Shown one piece after another: positions 6,974-9,638 of a DNA stretch of 9,638 nucleotides. How positions within the stretch are numbered: position 1 is the stretch's first letter; each line of letters begins with the position of its first letter. The stretch covers positions 1 to 9,638 of the forward strand of contig JADYZS010000183.1 in the NCBI GenBank assembly GCA_020853075.1. Reading direction: 5' to 3'. The notes under the pieces are model-generated. The model saw only the letters and a program-made list of their open reading frames with translations, did not search any database and had not been told where the DNA came from. The translations under genes were made by a program, and so were the position numbers. The stretch is from Anaerolineae bacterium. Lineage in GTDB: Bacteria > Chloroflexota > Anaerolineae > JADYZS01.

Positions 6974-8218
6974 ATGACAATAGATACCATCGTATTAGAC
7001 CTCACAGGCATCGCCCACGGCGGCGAAGCCATTGGCCGCCACGAGGGGAAGATCATCTTCGTCGCGGGCGCGATCCCCGGCGAGCGCGTGCGCGTGGAAC
7101 TGGTGGAAGGTAAGGATCGTTGGGCGCGCGCCCGTCTGATAGAGGTGCTCACGCCCTCGCCCGACCGGGTGATGCCCCCTTGCCCTTTCTTCGGCATCGG
7201 CCCCGGCTATTGCGGCGGTTGCCAGTGGCAACACATCGCCTACCCGCGCCAGTTAGAGTTAAAGCGCGAGATCGTGCGTGACCACCTGGCGCGCCTGGCC
7301 CGCCTGCCGGACGTGCCGGTGCATCCTGCCCGCGCCGTGGGCGAGCCTTACGGCTACCGCAACCACGTGCAACTGGTGCCCGCTGGGGATGGCTATCTGG
7401 GCTACCTGGAACACGCCAGCCACCGCGCCGTCGCCATTGATAACTGTCTTCTCATGCACCCCTTGTTGGACGAACTCTTTGTGGCGCTGGACCTGGAACT
7501 GCCGGAACTGAAGCAAGTGCACCTGCGCGCCGGGGTGCGCACGGGCGAACAGATGATAGTTTTTGAGACAGAGGACGACGAGCCGCCTGAGATTGAGGTG
7601 GACATGCCCGTTTCCTGCGTCTTCTTGAGCCAGGAAGGCGCGGCCCTCACCCTGATGGGCTATGGACACATCGTGGAGCGGGTCGCCGGGCGCGAGTTTC
7701 AGGTCTCTGCCGGGAGTTTCTTCCAGGTGAACACCGCAGGGGCGGAGGCGATGGTGGAAATAGTGCGTAGCTGTCTCGCCCCTCAGCCTACGGACGTGCT
7801 GTTAGACGCTTATTGCGGTGTGGGGCTCTTCAGCCTCTCCCTGGCAGGAGAGGTGGCGCGCGTCATCGGCATTGAAGCCCATCCTGCGGCTGCCGCCGAT
7901 TTCCGCGCCAATGCCGTTGGCTCGGATCAGGTAGCGTTCATAGAGGCGACGGTGGAGGAAGGATTAGGGCGCGTGCAGGGACCTATTCACCTGGCAGTGG
8001 CCGACCCGCCGCGGCGGGGTATGGGCCGCGAGGCGATTGCGGGTCTGGCGCGCCTGGCCCCTCGCCGCCTGGCCTACGTCTCCTGCGATCCGGCGACGCT
8101 GGCGCGCGACGCCGCACTCCTTACAGAGATGGGATTCCGGCTTGTAGAGGTGCAGCCGGTGGACCTTTTCCCGCAGACGTATCACGTGGAGAGCGTGGCA
8201 CTATTCATGAGATTGTAG
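6974..8218 (+). CDS. rlmD: TRAM-domain, Fe-S, SAM-dependent m5U RNA methyltransferase (RlmD/RumA/TrmA family)
   Basis: Methylates carbon 5 of a uridine in RNA, most likely 23S rRNA, using S-adenosylmethionine. 414 residues. TRAM RNA-binding domain at about 1-60 (GIAHGGEAIGRHEGKIIFV). Four cysteines fit the [4Fe-4S] site of RlmD-type enzymes: Cys70, Cys80, Cys83 (CGGCQWQH) and Cys158 (DNCLLMHP). The first spacing is C-x9-C, whereas RumA has C-x5-C, apparently through a four-residue insertion. The SAM site is LLDAYCGVGLFSLSL (276-290); ADPPRRGM (343-350) precedes the nucleophile Cys371 in YVSCDPATLARD, and Glu406 in YHVESVALF is the expected general base. All catalytic residues are present. The start at ATG 6974 sits right where the TRAM domain begins, with an in-frame TGA at 6950. 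The target base (1939, 747 or a tRNA site) cannot be decided. The TAG stop lies within a palindromic repeat. Confidence 0.92.
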   Translation: MTIDTIVLDLTGIAHGGEAIGRHEGKIIFVAGAIPGERVRVELVEGKDRWARARLIEVLTPSPDRVMPPCPFFGIGPGYCGGCQWQHIAYPRQLELKREIVRDHLARLARLPDVPVHPARAVGEPYGYRNHVQLVPAGDGYLGYLEHASHRAVAIDNCLLMHPLLDELFVALDLELPELKQVHLRAGVRTGEQMIVFETEDDEPPEIEVDMPVSCVFLSQEGAALTLMGYGHIVERVAGREFQVSAGSFFQVNTAGAEAMVEIVRSCLAPQPTDVLLDAYCGVGLFSLSLAGEVARVIGIEAHPAAAADFRANAVGSDQVAFIEATVEEGLGRVQGPIHLAVADPPRRGMGREAIAGLARLAPRRLAYVSCDPATLARDAALLTEMGFRLVEVQPVDLFPQTYHVESVALFMRL

Positions 8219-8244
8219 AGACGAGCCGGCGGCTCGTCTCTACA
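8214..8244. repeat. 31-base perfect palindromic repeat, copy 2 (inverted relative to copy 1)
   Basis: Arms TGTAGAGACGAGC (8214-8226) and GCTCGTCTCTACA (8232-8244) surround CGGCG. Since copy 1 has CGCCG, this is its exact reverse complement over all 31 bases. The left arm overlaps the 3' end of the methyltransferase gene, and the TAG stop (8216-8218) lies inside the repeat. Placed between convergent genes, the hairpin could act as a two-way transcription stop or mRNA 3' stabiliser. Confidence 0.85.
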
Positions 8245-8285
8245 GTGCCTTGGAGTTAGGTGTTTATCGGCTGCAACTGGAAGGT

Positions 8286-8317
8286 TATAGAGATGATCCG
8301 CCAGTGTCGTCTCTACG
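8286..8317. repeat. Decayed copy 3 of the palindromic repeat
   Basis: The left arm TATAGAGATGATC differs from the consensus at three positions and the right arm keeps TCGTCTCTAC (8307-8316) exactly; one extra base lies in the centre. The CGCC spacer gives the same orientation as copy 1. It ends two bases before the stop codon of the convergent nitroreductase gene and 41 bases after copy 2. Confidence 0.65.
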
Positions 8318-8319
8318 GT

Positions 8320-8826
8320 CTATGCCCAGGGGACGCCGAACCGCTCCCGGTGCGCGATCTCGCTTAATGCCTTGCGCTGCTTGCGGCCTCGCCCCAATTT
8401 CTTGACCGGATAACCCAGGGGCAGCATGGCCTGAACAACGAGGTCGTCGGGGACGGCAAGGAGCCGCCGGATTTCAGGGGTATCCACGTTCGTGACAAAG
8501 ACGGAGCCGACGCCCATCTCCCCGGCCACGAGCGCCAGATCTTGCCCCGCTCGCCCAGAATCCACCGGCCCTTGTCCTGTGCGGGGGGCCAGGATAGCGA
8601 TGACGAGGGGAGCCTTGTCAAGATAGCGCCCTGTGATCGCGTGTTGGGCGATCTGGCGCAAGGTCTCCCGCTCGCGCACGACGACGAAATGCCAGGCCTG
8701 CCGGTTGCGCGAGGAGCCGGTCAGCCGTCCCGCCTCCAACACCTTCAATATCACCTCATCTGGCACCGGCTTATCCTGGTACTCGCGCACGGCGAGGAGC
8801 GTGCGCACCGCCTGAAAAGTTTCCAT
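8320..8826 (-). CDS. Small nitroreductase-family FMN oxidoreductase
   Basis: Probable FMN-dependent NAD(P)H oxidoreductase; physiological substrate unknown. The 168 residues are at the short end of the family, which commonly runs near 170-220. The start AVREYQDKPVPDEVILKVLEA (12-32, written here in one reading: Arg14 then the Asp/Pro-rich turn) and GSSRNRQAWHFVVV (37-50) are the classic FMN phosphate and isoalloxazine contacts. DSGRAGQDLALVAGEMGVGS (89-108) is the conserved central dimer helix, and VQAMLPLGYP (131-140) the usual C-terminal strand. ATG 8824-8826 is preceded by a purine-rich AGGAGAGGG (8842-8834). The gene follows the RRM gene on the same strand, but a strong terminator between them suggests separate transcription. 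It is convergent with the methyltransferase gene, and two palindromes fill the 101-base gap. Confidence 0.9.
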   Translation of the reverse strand: METFQAVRTLLAVREYQDKPVPDEVILKVLEAGRLTGSSRNRQAWHFVVVRERETLRQIAQHAITGRYLDKAPLVIAILAPRTGQGPVDSGRAGQDLALVAGEMGVGSVFVTNVDTPEIRRLLAVPDDLVVQAMLPLGYPVKKLGRGRKQRKALSEIAHRERFGVPWA

Positions 8827-8850
8827 AGAAACGCCCTCTCCTGGTGGATG

Positions 8851-8884
8851 AAAAATCGGGATGCCAGATGCCTGGCACCCCGAT
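8851..8884 (-). terminator. Intrinsic terminator of the RRM gene
   Basis: Arms 8872-8884 and 8855-8867 pair over 13 positions around a 4-base loop (8868-8871). In the minus-strand transcript the one non-Watson-Crick position is a G-U wobble; on the plus strand it would be an A-C mismatch. The minus-strand stem runs straight into TTTTT (from 8855 down to 8851). It begins 22 bases after the RRM stop codon. Stem, wobble and T-tract all fit minus-strand use. Confidence 0.85.
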
Positions 8885-8906
8885 ACGATTCTAAAAGCGG
8901 AGATGC

Positions 8907-9269
8907 TTACCAGCGAGAGCCGCCGCGTCCGCCGCCGCCCCCGCGCGAGCCGCCACGGTCTCGTCCACCACCACCGTAGCCGCCACCGCCAAAGCCGCGT
9001 CCACCACCCCCCGCACGTTCCTCACGCGGGCGGGCTTCGTTGACGCGAATCTGCCGGTCATGAAGCGTGCTACCGTTGAACATGGTGATGGCTTTCTGCG
9101 CCTCATCGTCGGAGCCCATTTCGACGAAGCCGAAACCCTTAGATCGGCCCGTCTCACGATCCCGGACTACTTCTGCTGTGCGCACTGCGCCAGCGCCGCC
9201 AAAGAGCTCTTGCAGGTCGGCGTCTGTCGTGCTGTACGAGAGATTGCCGACATAGAGTCTGCTTCCCAT
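8907..9269 (-). CDS. Glycine-rich RRM RNA-binding protein
   Basis: A 120-residue single-stranded RNA-binding protein of the kind known from cyanobacteria and other bacteria (Rbp family), often cold- or stress-induced. One RNA recognition motif spans about 3-79: RNP2 LYVGNL (5-10) and RNP1 KGFGFVEM (44-51) with the aromatic residues that stack on bases. The tail from about 86 is almost entirely Gly/Arg/Ser with GGYGGGG and repeated RGG units, resembling the glycine-rich tails of plant and cyanobacterial GRPs, and ends in Trp. ATG 9267-9269 follows AAGGA by 9 bases within a purine-rich stretch (9272-9292). It lies 76 bases downstream of a cold-shock gene on the same strand, so the two may be co-transcribed. 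Confidence 0.93.
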   Translation of the reverse strand: MGSRLYVGNLSYSTTDADLQELFGGAGAVRTAEVVRDRETGRSKGFGFVEMGSDDEAQKAITMFNGSTLHDRQIRVNEARPREERAGGGGRGFGGGGYGGGGRDRGGSRGGGGGRGGSRW

Positions 9270-9345
9270 TCTGATCTTTCCTTCTTTCTCTCAAAGGCGC
9301 TGACCGGCATCGCCGTGCGCCCGCAGTGGGCCGATACGCCTGGCC

Positions 9346-9564
9346 CTATACCTTAACTACTTTGACGGCGTGGGCGCCTTTCGGCCCCATCTCTACCTCG
9401 AACTCTACCTGTTGTCCCTCCTCCAGGTTGCGGAAGCCGTTCTCCTGGATCGCTGAGTAGTGGACGAAGACGTCCTCACCTCCTTCACGAGCGATGAAGC
9501 CGTAACCCTTCGCACGGTTAAACCATTTGACCGTGCCCGTAACGCGCTCGCCCCTCGCGAGCAC
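9346..9564 (-). CDS. Cold-shock domain protein (CspA family)
   Basis: A small OB-fold RNA chaperone that binds single-stranded RNA or DNA and melts secondary structure, usually acting in cold adaptation or general growth. It has 72 residues, close to the usual 65-70. TVKWFNRAKGYGFI (11-24) contains RNP1 KGYGFI, and VFVHYSAI (32-39) is RNP2; GQQVEFEVEMGPKGAHAVKV (50-69) is the usual end. The domain is complete. The start is uncertain: the only in-frame start codon is GTG 9564, whose first G is the last G of AGGAGG (9569-9564), giving no spacing for a normal ribosome site. The frame stays open to the window edge without another start codon. The stop is TAG at 9348-9346. Confidence 0.92.
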   Translation of the reverse strand: MLARGERVTGTVKWFNRAKGYGFIAREGGEDVFVHYSAIQENGFRNLEEGQQVEFEVEMGPKGAHAVKVVKV

Positions 9565-9569
9565 CTCCT
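9564..9569 (-). promoter_or_regulatory. Perfect Shine-Dalgarno AGGAGG overlapping the csp GTG
   Basis: Minus-strand AGGAGG at 9569-9564 is the best ribosome site in the window, yet the only in-frame start codon GTG begins on its last base. A start 5-9 bases downstream would have to use a non-standard codon (CTC, GCG, AGG or GGC are present in frame). This site either decides an unusual start or is coincidental. Confidence 0.4.
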
Positions 9570-9638
9570 GAGAAGTAGAGTTGTCGGTGAGTACGAGTCC
9601 GCTGCGGCCGCTAGCAAAGCGCCGCCAGTCTAGGGAGC

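Noticed and set aside
3833..8317. CRISPR-like repeats
   Set aside because: The three palindromes are not regularly spaced, two are kilobases apart and in opposite orientations, and there are no cas genes.
9270..9345. Possible hairpin in the csp-RRM gap
   Set aside because: Only short, bulged pairings (GCCC/GGGC and interrupted flanking arms) can be drawn; not enough for a terminator or thermosensor call.
9604..9615. Overlapping NotI (GCGGCCGC) and NheI (GCTAGC) sites resembling a cloning linker
   Set aside because: There is no adjoining vector-like sequence, and such sites arise by chance in GC-rich DNA.

Overview
The window is bacterial, GC-rich and gene-dense, with eight protein genes and short gaps, the longest being about 220 bases. 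Protein style suggests a Chloroflexota (Anaerolineae-like) or similar deep-branching genome: soluble GAF/PAS multi-sensor kinases, an ATPase fused to an OmpR-type winged helix, a glycine-rich RRM protein beside a cold-shock protein, and a palindromic intergenic repeat family. This placement is an inference from general resemblance, not from a marker gene.

Layout, left to right. (1) The 3' end of secA (1-704, +) with its zinc-binding SEC-C motif, followed by a GC-rich imperfect palindrome. (2) A signalling pair on the + strand: a 996-residue cytosolic histidine kinase with GAF-PAS-PAS-PAS-GAF-HisKA-HATPase domains and no receiver (797-3787), then a 457-residue P-loop ATPase fused to a winged-helix DNA-binding domain (3887-5260). 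A 31-base palindrome lies between them. (3) An AT-rich island with two adjacent hairpins and a structured leader, then glutamate dehydrogenase (5483-6853, +) and a strong stem-loop. (4) A near-consensus sigma70-type promoter driving a TRAM/Fe-S/SAM m5U RNA methyltransferase of the RlmD type (6974-8218, +), whose stop codon lies inside a second, exactly inverted copy of the palindrome. (5) On the - strand, convergent to the rest, a small nitroreductase (8320-8826), a glycine-rich RRM RNA-binding protein (8907-9269) with a textbook intrinsic terminator, and a cold-shock protein (9346-9564).

How the genes relate. The kinase and the ATPase-winged-helix protein are the most unusual part. Neither carries a receiver domain, so if they work together the signal would have to pass through an ATPase switch, or through a partner outside the window, rather than the usual phospho-aspartate. 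The csp and RRM genes form a plausible RNA-chaperone pair. secA, gdh, rlmD and the nitroreductase look like ordinary chromosomal genes that happen to be neighbours. No phage, transposase, CRISPR, tRNA or rRNA is visible.
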